Shown: positions 16,337 through 26,067, counted from the stretch's first letter. The stretch is DNA of 64,000 bases from Streptomyces sp. NRRL S-350 (GCF_000719705.1 NZ_JOHO01000046.1:1-64000), one strand, 5' to 3'. The notes: generated from the sequence alone by a model not told the origin. Numbers and translations are program-made.

Positions 16337-16594
16337 CTACCAGCGAGAGACGCGCTCCGCCGTGTTGATCGTGCGCAGGATGGACCGCTCTACCCCTTCC
16401 GCCTTCTCCACTTCCTTGGCCGCGTCGATCAGCCAGCCAGCCAGGCTGCGGGCTTCGTCCGGGGTCAGCTTGGCCCGGTCCCCGGGGACGGCGATCGAGA
16501 CGTGGCGCGCCTCCCGGTCGTTGAACCAGCCGACGACCTTGCCACCCGTCTGGGAGACCAGCGTCGCCTTCGTCTCGCGAGTGATGTAGAACAT
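16337..16594 (-). CDS. Small hypothetical phage protein
   Basis: 85 residues, MFYITRETKATLVSQTGGKV start, with GGAGG 7 bases before the ATG. The middle resembles a short ligand- or substrate-handling module (LTPDEARSLAGWLIDAAKEVEKAEG), of a kind common in actinophage early operons. No function can be assigned. Confidence 0.65.
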   Translation of the reverse strand: MFYITRETKATLVSQTGGKVVGWFNDREARHVSIAVPGDRAKLTPDEARSLAGWLIDAAKEVEKAEGVERSILRTINTAERVSRW

Positions 16595-16605
16595 GGACGT
16601 TCCTC

Positions 16606-16764
16606 CTACGGGTTGTGAAGTTCGGCGATCAGGTCGACGGCGGCTTCGGCGGCCATATCGACGGTGGCGACAGTCCGCCCGTCGGGGGCTCGAAGGTGCA
16701 TCTCCACTCGTCGCCCGTACCGGACGAGTTCGACGCTGCCGCCGTCCGGCGTCCGGAGCGTCAC
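16606..16764 (-). CDS. Very small hypothetical protein
   Basis: 52 residues, VTLRTPDGGSVELVRYGRRV start, ending in LIAELHNP. Its GTG overlaps the TGA of the sigma factor gene (GTGA), which implies translational coupling. The predicted fold would be a strand-rich hairpin plus one helix. Function unknown. Confidence 0.6.
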   Translation of the reverse strand: MTLRTPDGGSVELVRYGRRVEMHLRAPDGRTVATVDMAAEAAVDLIAELHNP

Positions 16765-17585
16765 GCGGCCTTCTCCCACAGCACGCGGAACCTGTCCTTG
16801 CCCTTGCTCCGGATGACGGAGATCCGGGCCCGCGGGATGCCCATGTCCCGGGCAAGCTCGTCGTCGTGCTCGGTGCCGTAGTACCCGACGGGGTCAATCC
16901 CCGTGAGCGCCTTGAGCACGTGGCCTTGCTGCTCGCCCATCCGGTCAAGGGTGGCGTGGACGCGTTCCCGGGTCTGCTCCCGGCGGTCCCGCTCGAAGTC
17001 GGACGGCTCCAACAGGTCCATCGGGACGGCCAGCCGATCGGCCAGCCACTCCCCGATGGTCCGCACGCCACCCGCCTCTTCGCCGGGGAAGACATTGCCG
17101 GTCGTGGTCAAGGGGGCTTCCAGGTACCGAACGCCCTGATATGACAGCCGCGCTGCGTACGCCGCATCTTCGCTCATCCTGCGAGCACCCATGGCTTCGG
17201 TCGTGGTGGCCAGGAACTCCGCCTCGTACGGGTCGCCTCCGGCGAGCGACAGCGCCCGTTCGAAATCCGCTGCCGCTTGCCGGCTCACGCCCTGGCGGGT
17301 CTCCGTCTTCCGCTCGTCCGACATGGCGCCGCACAAGGTGCGGTCGATGAAGGTGAAGAACTCCGCCACGGTCTCCCCGCGGAATCGGCTGATCGCCTCC
17401 CAGACGGTGATCCGACCGACCTGGGCAAGGTCGTCCACAAGCTCCGGATCGACCCGGCCACCGGTCGACGCGTACCGGCGGGCAAGCTGGACGACCCGCT
17501 CTTCGGTGGCCTTCACCATCGCGGTGACGGCGTCCAGGTCATTGTTCTGCGCGTCGCGGATCTGCTGCTCGGTCAGGTCGATCAC
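16761..17585 (-). CDS. Phage-encoded RNA polymerase sigma-70-like factor
   Basis: 274 residues. A region 2-like segment (about residues 30-95) contains VVQLARRYASTGGRVDPELV, DDLAQVGRITVWEAISRFRG and FFTFIDRTLCGAMSDERK. A C-terminal region 4-like segment ends in DDELARDMGIPRARISVIRS, a helix-turn-helix. The middle is divergent. I infer that it directs host RNA polymerase to phage promoters or acts as a sigma-like DNA-binding protein. It is the distal gene of the replication operon, and a member of the 21-bp repeat family lies in its leader. Confidence 0.7.
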   Translation of the reverse strand: MIDLTEQQIRDAQNNDLDAVTAMVKATEERVVQLARRYASTGGRVDPELVDDLAQVGRITVWEAISRFRGETVAEFFTFIDRTLCGAMSDERKTETRQGVSRQAAADFERALSLAGGDPYEAEFLATTTEAMGARRMSEDAAYAARLSYQGVRYLEAPLTTTGNVFPGEEAGGVRTIGEWLADRLAVPMDLLEPSDFERDRREQTRERVHATLDRMGEQQGHVLKALTGIDPVGYYGTEHDDELARDMGIPRARISVIRSKGKDRFRVLWEKAA

Positions 17586-17621
17586 GGCATCCCCCTGGGC
17601 TCGTTCTTGGTTTCGCTCCCC

Positions 17622-17642
17622 CTAGAGCGCAAGGACTTCCCG
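17622..17642 (-). repeat. 21-bp leader repeat, copy a
   Basis: CTAGAGCGCAAGGACTTCCC on the plus strand, lying about 37 bases upstream of the sigma-factor start. All family members have the same orientation. Confidence 0.8.
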
Positions 17643-17790
17643 CACGTCACTGCCGGTCGGTCCTTCACGAACGAACCTAGGAACAAGATCGGGCCGCGTC
17701 ACGTGATGTTGCCGGGCCGGTATCGGCCGGAGCCCTGGTTCATCCCTGGGTAGGACAGGCCGCTCCGGCCGTTACCTTGCCGTGATCCGA

Positions 17791-19641
17791 TCAGTAGTCG
17801 GCGCCGTACAACGAGCCCCAGGACCGTCCGCCGATCTCCGCATCGGCCGTGATGGGCACGCCGTACAGGCTCATGGTCATGCACTTCTTGTACACCCGCG
17901 CATACTCCTTCGCCTCCTTCGCGGGCACCGACGCGAGCAGTTCGTCATGAATCGGCAAGAGCGTCGTATCGAGAAGACCGGCTTCGTGGACGTTCAGGAT
18001 CGCCTGCCCCAGAAGGTCCCGACCCGCCGACTGGCACAAATAGTTCGTGACTGCATAGACCCGGTCTCGGTCCAACGGCAACCGGCGACCGGTCGCGCTG
18101 ACCGCCACCATCCCGTTCGCACGGGCCTCCCGCTGCCATCGTGCGGTGCTGCGCCGAATCTCCGGATACAGCCGGTCGTAAGCCGCGACGGCCCGCCGGA
18201 TCTCCTCTTCACTGGCACCCGTCTGCCTGGCCAGGGTCCGGACTCCGCCGCCGTAGACCTTCCCGAACCCGGCACCTTTGTAGAGTTTTCGATCTTCCTT
18301 CGTCGCGTTCGGCCCCTTGACGAGCTGGGCCGTGAACATGTGGATATCGAAGCCCGATCCGCCGCTCACGAAGCCGTCGACCATACGCCGGACCTTGGCC
18401 AGGGCGGCCAGAACCCGCATCTCCACGGCCTGAAAGTCGGTGCTCACCACGACGTGACCTTCGTCGGCGAGAAGGCAGCGCCTCACCATGTAGTCGCTGG
18501 AGGGGAGTTGGTGGACGAGCGGCACCCCCATGCGTCCCGTCCTGGCACCCAGCGTGTTGATACTCGCGTGGTAGCGCCCGTCATCCCCGACGGCCTTGAG
18601 GAAGCCACCCGCGTAAGCGCTCTTCCACTTGCTCGCCCTCTTCGCGTGAAGCACCGCCTCCGCCAGGGCGTTCGGTGTCCGAGAGCCGATCCGCTCCCAC
18701 CGCATGTCCCGGTCGGCCAGCGAGAGAAGAACGGCCTTGTCCACCCTGACGGCACCGGATGCGGTCCGCTCCGTCAGCGTCTCGCCCATGCCGGCCAACG
18801 CTTCGGCAATCTGCCGCGTGGCGTGTACCGACTCCACTCCGTACCGCGCGGCCTTCTCCGCGAATTCCTCGGCCTCCCGGCCAAGGGCGACGTCCAGCTC
18901 CCTCGTGTACTCGGCGTCCAGGATGATCCCGCGGCGCTGCATGATCGTGCAGATCCGGGCCAACTCGTGCTCGTACTCGGTGAGCGCGTCACGGACGCCT
19001 AGCCGCTCCAGCTCGAACGTCAGGATCGGGTCCAGCCGTGCAGCAAAGATCGCGTCGAGACCGCCGTAGAGGTTGAACGTCGGGTCGTCCAGGTCGATCT
19101 TGGCGAAGCCGTTCGCCTTCGTCAGCCCGTGCGCGCGGAAGACCTGAACAAGGTCGGCCTGGGTGTCCGGCGCCAACGGGTCGACGTACAGCGCGCACAA
19201 GGGCTTGAGCGCGGTCCCCTGCCCGCCTTCCTGAGGCTGCCGTGGGTCGATCAGGGCAGCCTTGATCCGGGTGTCGGTCGTGCGCGGCGCCAACGACTCG
19301 ATCTTGATTCCTGCGCATCGGTCCAACACGGCCCAGTCATACGGCGCGTTGTGGATCACGAACCGGCGGACGTTCTCCAGCGCCCGACGGGCGACGTCGG
19401 CGAAGAGCGCGCCGCGCTCCCAGTGGATCACCCAGGCCGTGGAGCGGTCCCCGAACTGCACTGTCCTGAGACGGAAGTCGGCACCATAGATCCCCAGGCC
19501 GGTGGTCTCCGTATCCAGCCCGACCGGTCCGCGGGCGTCCGCCTCCCGGACCCAGTCAAGGAACGCGCCCAGGTCGTCCGCGTCCTGCGGCACGTGGACG
19601 GTGACGGTCTCCCCCGCGACCGCGTGACGGTAAGTCTTCAT
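17791..19641 (-). CDS. Phage DNA polymerase, family A
   Basis: 616 residues with a 3'-5' exonuclease domain at the N-terminus (GLDTETTGLG, HNAPYDWAVLDR) and a polymerase domain. Motif A is STDFQAVEMRVLAALA, motif B is KLYKGAGFGKVYGGG and motif C is LPIHDELLASV. There is no 5' nuclease domain, which is usual for phage enzymes. I start at ATG 19641 (MKTYRHAVAGE), which has GGGGGAG just upstream. The GTG at 19671 lies inside palindrome copy 2. It lies downstream of the primase gene and upstream of the phage sigma factor. Confidence 0.92.
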   Translation of the reverse strand: MKTYRHAVAGETVTVHVPQDADDLGAFLDWVREADARGPVGLDTETTGLGIYGADFRLRTVQFGDRSTAWVIHWERGALFADVARRALENVRRFVIHNAPYDWAVLDRCAGIKIESLAPRTTDTRIKAALIDPRQPQEGGQGTALKPLCALYVDPLAPDTQADLVQVFRAHGLTKANGFAKIDLDDPTFNLYGGLDAIFAARLDPILTFELERLGVRDALTEYEHELARICTIMQRRGIILDAEYTRELDVALGREAEEFAEKAARYGVESVHATRQIAEALAGMGETLTERTASGAVRVDKAVLLSLADRDMRWERIGSRTPNALAEAVLHAKRASKWKSAYAGGFLKAVGDDGRYHASINTLGARTGRMGVPLVHQLPSSDYMVRRCLLADEGHVVVSTDFQAVEMRVLAALAKVRRMVDGFVSGGSGFDIHMFTAQLVKGPNATKEDRKLYKGAGFGKVYGGGVRTLARQTGASEEEIRRAVAAYDRLYPEIRRSTARWQREARANGMVAVSATGRRLPLDRDRVYAVTNYLCQSAGRDLLGQAILNVHEAGLLDTTLLPIHDELLASVPAKEAKEYARVYKKCMTMSLYGVPITADAEIGGRSWGSLYGADY

Positions 19642-19667
19642 CTCTCCCCCCGGAGATGCCGAAGGGC

Positions 19668-19689
19668 TCACGGATTACGTAATCCGTGA
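19668..19689. repeat. Palindrome family, copy 2
   Basis: Perfect CACGGATTACGTAATCCGTG palindrome in the gap between the primase stop and the polymerase start, so upstream of the polymerase gene. Confidence 0.9.
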
Positions 19690-19707
19690 GCCCCGTTCGG
19701 TGTGCTG

Positions 19708-22143
19708 TCAGCCCGTGAAGATCCCCGGAGCGTCAGCCGGTTCGGCAGCCGGCAGCCGGAGCCCGACGAGCCCGACCCCCTTCGCCGTCTTCTTCCGTGG
19801 AATCCCCCTCTCTTCCATCGCGTCGTAGAAGGCGCGCCGCGTCCACTTCTCCTTCGACGGCAGGTTCTCCTGTTCCGCCCAGTCCAGGTACGCGTTGAAC
19901 GCGTCCGTCCCGTTCATCACGTCCGCGTCCGTGCCGCGCTCCAGCACACCCGGGAAGAAGCCCGCCAGGGCGTCCGACGTCTGCCGGAAGTCGTCGCTGG
20001 CGCCGGTGACTTCGGCCGGGTCCATGAGCCCTTCGCGGTACCACTGGGCGGCGCCGCGGACAGCCCATGCCGCGATGCCTTCGGCTTCGGCCTGGAGCTT
20101 GGCGTCTAGGCCGTGGTCCCGCTCTTCCGGGGCGAACCAGCGCCGGAACGGCACGAGCCGCACGCGTCGCCAGAGCCCTTCGTCCTGTCCGCGCAGCCTG
20201 GGCCGGTGGTTGGTCGCCAGGACGAGAAGGAAAGACGGCCGGTAGGAAAAGAACTCCTTCCGCAGGAATCGCGCGGTCACTTCGTCCTTGCCCGTGACCC
20301 GCTTCAACACGGCTTCGCTCATGGGCTTGCCGCTCTCACCTTCGGACGCGAAGACGAGCCGGGCCGCCCGGAGCGCGGCCACGTCGTTGGGGATGCCACC
20401 GTTGTTCTTCTCTTCGAAGGTTGAGAACGGGGTGGTTTTCGAGATGGCCCCGAAGACCCGAGTCAGGGTGTCGGTCAAGACCGACTTCCCGTTCGCGCCT
20501 TTACCCCAGGCGACCACGAAGACCTGTTCGTCTGCGCTGCCGGTGATGCCGTACCCGATGAGCCGCTGTATGTACGCGGGCATCTCTGGCATGCCCGGGA
20601 AGACCTCCTGAAGGAAACTCTCCCAGCGCGGCGCCTTCGCCTCCGGCCGGTAGTCGACATCGAGGCAGTACGTCAGCATGTCCGCCGGGTCATGTGGGCG
20701 GAGTGTCCCCGACCGAAGGTCGACGGTCCCGTTGGCGAAGCTCAGAAGCTCCGGCCGGGCGTCGAAGTCGGACGCGTTCACGTGGACTGTCGGGACGCTC
20801 CGCAGCTCCGTCAGCAACGCGTCTATTCTGGCCGTCATGGTGAAGCCGCGTGCGCTCTTGACGTCGCCGGCCAGGACGAGCGCGGCGCCCATCCGGTGGA
20901 TTTCCTGCCTCACCTTGTGGGCGTTCTGCTCCCAGACCTTGCCGTTCCACACGTAGTAGCCCAAGCCCGGCGCGTAGCGGATTCGGCCCTGGGTCCATGC
21001 TGTCAGCGCGTGCGCGTTCATGGCGTCGCTCTCGCCGTAACGCCCGACGAGCCCCGCCAGAATACGGGCAGCTTCGGCGCCCTGGTCTCCGGTGACCGCG
21101 TCGGCCCCGGTGCGCGCGGTGAGTTCGGCGTTCACGGCCTGGGCATCCGCGTCGCCCCCGACTGGCACGGGACGAGCTGCCTTGACCGCGGCATGGAAGG
21201 CGCCGGGGAAGGCGTCCGGGTCGATCTCCCGCCACCGGGTGACGTCGGACTTAGCGCCGTGGTCCGGGATCGGGAGAGCGTGAACCGTGATGCCGTACGG
21301 ACGGAGTCCTTCCGCCAGGGCCCGGTTGAACGCCCGCCCCGCGTCGTCTCTGTCTCCGGCAGCGATCACGTGGGAACCCCGAAGACCGGCGGCCAGCTCC
21401 TCGATCAGGTCCGGGTTGCTCGCCAACGACGCACCGCGCACCATCACGGCGTCGTAGCCGACCCCCACCGAAGTGAGCCCGTCGCCGGGGCCTTCGGTCA
21501 CGATTGCGGTTCCGTAGCCTCCCTGCCCACGAAGAACCCCGTACATTCCCCAGCGGGCGCCCCGCGGATTGAGCAGTCCCACCCAGCGGCCGGGGCAGTC
21601 GCCGGTGAGGTCCCGCCCTTGTAGGCCGTGGACGACTCCACCGAACGAGCGGAACGGCACGGTCAGTCGGGGGTACGCGAGAAACGCGCGACTCCGCCAC
21701 TTCAGACCGGGAATCGTCTCCCCGTCGTCCACGCCCACGTCCAGGTCCCGGCAGGTGTCCAGATCGAGCCCGAAGCGGTCCCTGGCGTACCGCGCGGCCC
21801 GGGTCGACCACTCGTCGTCCTGCTTGCCCAGGACGGTGACCGTGTGGTCCACGTAGTCCGCCAGGGCGGCGGTCGGACCGGGTCCGACGAGCGACGGGCG
21901 TTCAGCCGGCACGGTGATCGCGTCGCCCCGGACGTCGAAGAGGTCCGACCAGCCAAGCCCCACGGCCTGGCGGACGTCGTCGGTCGCGCAGCCTGCCCGG
22001 CAGCTCAGCCGAACCTTGCGGTCGTCGCCGACCCAGATCCGCAGTGACGGCCGGGAATCGCCGTGGGCCGGGCACCGGGCGAGGTAGCCGTCCGGCTGCT
22101 CGCTCACGTCAGCGAACTTGGCGAGTAGGTCAGTCAGTTGCAC
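19708..22143 (-). CDS. Primase-helicase (CHC2/TOPRIM primase, D5/SF3 helicase)
   Basis: 811 residues combining priming and unwinding for phage DNA replication. The N-terminal zinc motif is CPAHGDSRPSL ... LSCRAGC. The TOPRIM part shows IVTEGPGDGL and VIAAGDRDDAG. A D5-N-like middle follows (LLSFANGTVDLRSG), then an SF3 helicase with Walker A GKGANGKSVLTD, then LVFASEGESGK and VLATNHRPRL. GTG 22143 has GGGGGG five bases upstream and overlaps the end of the nuclease gene by 14 bases. The long upstream ORF extension is not needed. It belongs to the minus-strand replication operon. Confidence 0.92.
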   Translation of the reverse strand: MQLTDLLAKFADVSEQPDGYLARCPAHGDSRPSLRIWVGDDRKVRLSCRAGCATDDVRQAVGLGWSDLFDVRGDAITVPAERPSLVGPGPTAALADYVDHTVTVLGKQDDEWSTRAARYARDRFGLDLDTCRDLDVGVDDGETIPGLKWRSRAFLAYPRLTVPFRSFGGVVHGLQGRDLTGDCPGRWVGLLNPRGARWGMYGVLRGQGGYGTAIVTEGPGDGLTSVGVGYDAVMVRGASLASNPDLIEELAAGLRGSHVIAAGDRDDAGRAFNRALAEGLRPYGITVHALPIPDHGAKSDVTRWREIDPDAFPGAFHAAVKAARPVPVGGDADAQAVNAELTARTGADAVTGDQGAEAARILAGLVGRYGESDAMNAHALTAWTQGRIRYAPGLGYYVWNGKVWEQNAHKVRQEIHRMGAALVLAGDVKSARGFTMTARIDALLTELRSVPTVHVNASDFDARPELLSFANGTVDLRSGTLRPHDPADMLTYCLDVDYRPEAKAPRWESFLQEVFPGMPEMPAYIQRLIGYGITGSADEQVFVVAWGKGANGKSVLTDTLTRVFGAISKTTPFSTFEEKNNGGIPNDVAALRAARLVFASEGESGKPMSEAVLKRVTGKDEVTARFLRKEFFSYRPSFLLVLATNHRPRLRGQDEGLWRRVRLVPFRRWFAPEERDHGLDAKLQAEAEGIAAWAVRGAAQWYREGLMDPAEVTGASDDFRQTSDALAGFFPGVLERGTDADVMNGTDAFNAYLDWAEQENLPSKEKWTRRAFYDAMEERGIPRKKTAKGVGLVGLRLPAAEPADAPGIFTG

Positions 22144-22654
22144 GAGATCCCCCCATCTCGTTCCGTACGTCGGCCAGTAGCACGGCGAACCGCTCAAGGT
22201 CGGTGGTCGCGTACCACTTGCCGGTATCGAGTCCGCGCACGGTGAACGTGAAGCGGTACCGGTCGTAGAACTCCCTGGCGCTCAGGCCCAGGACGAGCCG
22301 CACGCGGCTCCACGTCCGAACGCCGAAGTGCACCTTGCCCGCACGGACGTTCGCGCGACGGAGCTTGTGGACCACGACTCCGAAGGGGAAGCCCGCGTGG
22401 TTGGCTTCGGCTTCGGCCTGTCGAATCCAGGTGGGGACCGTCGCCTTGGCAACGTCCTTCGCTTCCAGCACGAACGGCACCGCGTGGACGTCGCCCACGT
22501 CCCGGCTGCCTTCCTGAGCCACGCGCCGGACGTTCAGGCCGTTGAACGGGTTGAGCAGCTTTCCCTTCTCGTCCACGAGCCCCAGCACCTTGTTCAGGAA
22601 GTCGCGGATGCTGGACTCCCAGCTCGTCCCCTGCCGCTTGTTCGGGTTAGCCAC
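22130..22654 (-). CDS. Holliday-junction-resolvase-like PD-(D/E)XK nuclease
   Basis: 174 residues. SSIRDFLNKVLG is followed by the catalytic-type array GSRDVGDVHAVPFVLEAKDV (Asp, then Glu-x-Lys), as in Hjc-like and phage resolvase nucleases. GTG 22654 (VANPNKRQGTSWE) is chosen because the start overlaps the stop of the preceding small gene. The product would resolve branched phage DNA during replication or packaging. It overlaps the primase start. Assignment beyond nuclease is tentative. Confidence 0.75.
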   Translation of the reverse strand: MANPNKRQGTSWESSIRDFLNKVLGLVDEKGKLLNPFNGLNVRRVAQEGSRDVGDVHAVPFVLEAKDVAKATVPTWIRQAEAEANHAGFPFGVVVHKLRRANVRAGKVHFGVRTWSRVRLVLGLSAREFYDRYRFTFTVRGLDTGKWYATTDLERFAVLLADVRNEMGGSRATD

Positions 22655-22826
22655 GGGTCCACCGGGCGTCCGCCCCACGACCGACGGCAGCGCCGATCGC
22701 CTCCGTGTACCGCGCCCAGTCGTCACGCTCCTCAGCCCCGGGAAGGAGGAGAATCACGTCCCCTTCGCCCAGCGCGCGCACGTCGCCCAGTGCCGGGGCG
22801 TGCTCCCGGTCGATCCCTCGAATCAT
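22647..22826 (-). CDS. Small hypothetical protein
   Basis: 59 residues, MIRGIDREHAPALGDVRALG start, ending ADARWTRG. It overlaps the nuclease gene by 8 bases. A single helix is likely in the C-terminal half (DDWARYTEAIGAAVGRG). It is the first gene after palindrome copy 3. Function unknown. Confidence 0.55.
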   Translation of the reverse strand: MIRGIDREHAPALGDVRALGEGDVILLLPGAEERDDWARYTEAIGAAVGRGADARWTRG

Positions 22827-22842
22827 GTCGTCCCCCCGTCCG

Positions 22843-22864
22843 CCACGGATTACGTAATCCGTGA
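22843..22864. repeat. Palindrome family, copy 3
   Basis: CACGGATTACGTAATCCGTG (perfect core), between the methyltransferase stop and the 22826 gene start. Confidence 0.9.
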
Positions 22865-22917
22865 CAGCAAAAGGGCCGGACCACCCCGGAGTTGGGAGTG
22901 ATCCGGCCCGCTCTCTG

Positions 22918-23827
<910 letters not shown>

Positions 23828-23886
23828 GCTGCCCCCTCCCCGAGACAGGCAGGGGCCCCAGGGCGAACCCCGAAGCCCCCGGCTCG

Positions 23887-24588
23887 TCAGAACTTCGGGT
23901 CGGCCACCGCGTCGTTGTAGGCCTTGAGCACCTTCACCGTGGGCCGGTAGTACGAGACGTCCCGGCCCTTCTTCGTGGTGTACTCCACCAGCGTCAGCGT
24001 CAGCTCAGCCAGCGCCGGAGCACCGACCTTCGTCAGCGCGTTGTCCAGGACGTGAAGCTCCTCGGCGAGCTTCCAACTTCCGGTTGAGAAACGGAACTTG
24101 CCAAGCTCCGGATCATCCGCCAGGGCGAACGTGATGCTGATCGAGGGCGACGGACCCATGAAGCGCTTCGCGAGCGCCTTACGCTCCTCCATGAGCTGCG
24201 GGCAGCCGCACACCTGCCCCTTCTGCTCATCCGGAGACAGGAACTCCACGCCGTCACAGTGGTGCACGAGCGTGCTGCGGTTCCACAACTTCATATCCGA
24301 CGTCACCGACTCCGGACCGTCGATCACGACCAGGACGGTCGCCTTGTCGGTCTGGACTTCGACGTTGCGGACCGCCTCCGAGTGCTCGTCGACCACCGCC
24401 ACACCGCCCAGCAGCTCCGCGACCGCCTCACCCACCGACGGGTCGTCCGTGGTGATCCGCCACGCCGACAGCGCGACCGGCGTGCCGTTCTCGTCCTGCT
24501 TGCCGGAGTGGAACCGGCCAACCGTCTCGTCCACGAAGCTGCCCTTCGGCAGCGCGTCCGGATCGGTCTCGAAAATGCGAAGCGCCAT
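23887..24588 (-). CDS. Gp3-like recombination directionality factor (candidate)
   Basis: 233 residues starting MALRIFETDPDALPKGSFVD. The opening, followed by VGRFHSGKQDENGTPVALSA and a C-terminal half with two Cys pairs (GQVCGCPQLMEERKALAKRF), resembles the phiC31/phiBT1 Gp3 family. Those proteins bind large serine integrases and switch them to excision. The prophage encodes such an integrase at 46053, so a partner of this kind is expected. It lies early in the replication block and just downstream of palindrome copy 4. Assignment rests on remembered family features and was not tested by alignment. Confidence 0.65.
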   Translation of the reverse strand: MALRIFETDPDALPKGSFVDETVGRFHSGKQDENGTPVALSAWRITTDDPSVGEAVAELLGGVAVVDEHSEAVRNVEVQTDKATVLVVIDGPESVTSDMKLWNRSTLVHHCDGVEFLSPDEQKGQVCGCPQLMEERKALAKRFMGPSPSISITFALADDPELGKFRFSTGSWKLAEELHVLDNALTKVGAPALAELTLTLVEYTTKKGRDVSYYRPTVKVLKAYNDAVADPKF

Positions 24589-24648
24589 GCTCCAACCCCC
24601 CCATACTCGTTCGGACGTTGGAAGAGGGAGGGCCACACTCGCGGACGA

Positions 24649-24664
24649 CGGATTACGTAATCCG
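24649..24664. repeat. Palindrome family, copy 4
   Basis: Core CGGATTACGTAATCCG with degenerate outer bases, 60 bases upstream of the candidate directionality-factor start. Confidence 0.85.
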
Positions 24665-24710
24665 CGACCACCCACCGGCCCCCCTGCTGCCCCGCCCTCT
24701 TCCACCCCCT

Positions 24711-24731
24711 CTAGAGCGCGACGACTTCCCG
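24711..24731 (-). repeat. 21-bp leader repeat, copy b
   Basis: CTAGAGCGCGACGACTTCCC, immediately after the RecB-like gene stop, in the gap before the directionality-factor gene. Confidence 0.75.
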
Positions 24732-25571
24732 TCAGCCCGACCGGCGCTGAGTGCCCGTCACGATTCGCTTGGCGCTGGACGCGATGGCCTTGCCGATCAC
24801 GGTCTTCGAGACGTCGCGGTCCCAGTCGAAGACCCGCCGAAGCGCCAGGAAGAAGGAGAAGACCTCTTCGTCCACCTTGACCGGCTTCAGCGCCCAGCCG
24901 TCCGGCGTGATGTGCAGCACCGCGGCGCCGTCGATCTCCGGCATGGGCACGGAGCTGCCGTCCGGGGCGATCAGACGGTCGGCCATGGCGTACGCGGTGA
25001 GCTGGAGCGCGACGTCCGCGTACGTGGCTGCGCTGGTCTTCCAGTCGACCATGAGCACCACGGCCTGGCCGGAGCGGTCCGGGGTCGGGTTGCCGGCTTC
25101 GTCCAGCCACACCCTGATCAGGGCGTCGAACGAGCCCGCGTACTCGTGGCGGTCCGACCACGCGACGTCTTCGGCCCGGATCAGCTCCGGGGCTACGGCG
25201 GCCAGGAAGTCCAGGAAGAGCACCTTGTAGGGCTCAAGGTCCGGGTGGACGGCGCCGACGTGCTCACCGCGGATCAGCCGCTCGAACAGGTCGTGCGCCA
25301 GGGAGCCGACGTCCGCCCTGATCCGGGTGTAGCGGGACGCCGCCCCCTTCAGGTAGTCGACGGCTCCGGCCCTGTCCCGGGCTGCCATCTGCTCCACGAA
25401 CGGGAGTGAATCGACGGCAAGTTCGGCCGTCAGCCGGGCCGCCCAGAACTGAAGAAAGCCCTTCGGCAGCATGTTGATCACGGACGTAACTCCCGGGTAC
25501 CGGACGTCCGGCCGATCGGTCAGCAGATAGAAGCGGCTGCCTCCGCGCTTGATAGTGCGCACTGCGCCCAT
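24732..25571 (-). CDS. RecB/Cas4-like PD-(D/E)XK exonuclease
   Basis: 279 residues. The nuclease signature is EYAGSFDALIRVW, then VLMVDWKTS and QLTAYAMADRL (the QxxxY motif of RecB-family nucleases). An upstream helical region contains VGSLAHDLFERLI. ATG 25571 (MGAVRTIKRGGSRFYLL) is the chosen start. It probably acts in phage recombination. It is the first gene after the promoter-like segment at 25.7 kb and so may lead the early operon. Confidence 0.8.
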   Translation of the reverse strand: MGAVRTIKRGGSRFYLLTDRPDVRYPGVTSVINMLPKGFLQFWAARLTAELAVDSLPFVEQMAARDRAGAVDYLKGAASRYTRIRADVGSLAHDLFERLIRGEHVGAVHPDLEPYKVLFLDFLAAVAPELIRAEDVAWSDRHEYAGSFDALIRVWLDEAGNPTPDRSGQAVVLMVDWKTSAATYADVALQLTAYAMADRLIAPDGSSVPMPEIDGAAVLHITPDGWALKPVKVDEEVFSFFLALRRVFDWDRDVSKTVIGKAIASSAKRIVTGTQRRSG

Positions 25572-25610
25572 GGAACCCCCCTCAGGGTCGTGTGGATCGG
25601 TCACTCAGGG

Positions 25611-25630
25611 GGAGAGCGCAAGGACTTCCG
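25611..25630 (-). repeat. 21-bp leader repeat, copy c
   Basis: GAGAGCGCAAGGACTTCCG, a variant lacking CTA, about 40 bases upstream of the RecB-like gene start and downstream of the promoter-like segment. Confidence 0.75.
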
Positions 25631-25681
25631 GACGGCTGGTGGTTTGGCGTTTGGGCGGTCGGTTCCGGCTTGCTATAGGGA

Positions 25682-25711
25682 TCTCTTAGGGATGTTGAGA
25701 TTGGGCACCAA
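25682..25711 (-). promoter_or_regulatory. Candidate early promoter (copy 1 of a duplicated segment)
   Basis: On the minus strand TTGGTG (25711-25706) and TAAGAG (25688-25683) are 17 bases apart. The surrounding 100 bp matches the segment at 45.87-45.96 kb, including GTTTGGCGTTTGGG and GGGCACCAAAACACCA. It faces the RecB-like gene. Confidence 0.4.
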
Positions 25712-25754
25712 AACACCACTTCACCATCCCCGAACCTGCCGCTGGGCATGGAGA

Positions 25755-25788
25755 AGCCCCGCCCGACCCGGGGAGGTCGAACGGGGCT
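25755..25788 (-). terminator. Terminator of the 25800 gene
   Basis: AGCCCCG and CGGGGCT arms with an inner GACCCGGGGAGGTC. It is nearly identical to the hairpin at 46009 behind the integrase gene. Confidence 0.65.
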
Positions 25789-25799
25789 GCGGGGGACCG

Positions 25800-26009
25800 C
25801 TAGTCAGCGACTTCGGTGACCCGGTACTCGAAGCCCTTGAACACCAGGGATTCGCCGTCCCGCAGTACGGCTAGGGCGTCTTCCTCGCTGCCCTCCCAGC
25901 CGTGCGCCTTGATCAGTACGAAGAGCTGCCGTGCTGCCATGTCGGCGGTGTCGAAGGTGCGGCTGCCCCGTGCCGGCTGGCCGACCCTTCCGGCGTCTGC
26001 TCTGAACAC
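25800..26009 (-). CDS. Small hypothetical phage protein
   Basis: 69 residues from VFRADAGRVGQPARGSRTFD. GTG 26009 has AGGAG seven bases upstream. It is a helix-rich protein (ADMAARQLFVLIKAHGWEG, EEDALAVLRDGE). It lies between two terminator hairpins (26031 and 25755), so it is a separate transcription unit. Function unknown. Confidence 0.6.
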   Translation of the reverse strand: MFRADAGRVGQPARGSRTFDTADMAARQLFVLIKAHGWEGSEEDALAVLRDGESLVFKGFEYRVTEVAD

Positions 26010-26030
26010 GCGTCTTCTCCTAAGGAGCGG

Positions 26031-26058
26031 GCCCCGCCCAGGCGAACCCGGACGGGGC
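26031..26058 (-). terminator. Terminator of the 26068 gene
   Basis: GCCCCG...CGGGGC hairpin of the same family as 8086 and 9373, ten bases after the stop of the candidate repressor gene. Confidence 0.6.
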
Positions 26059-26067
26059 AAGGGTTGA

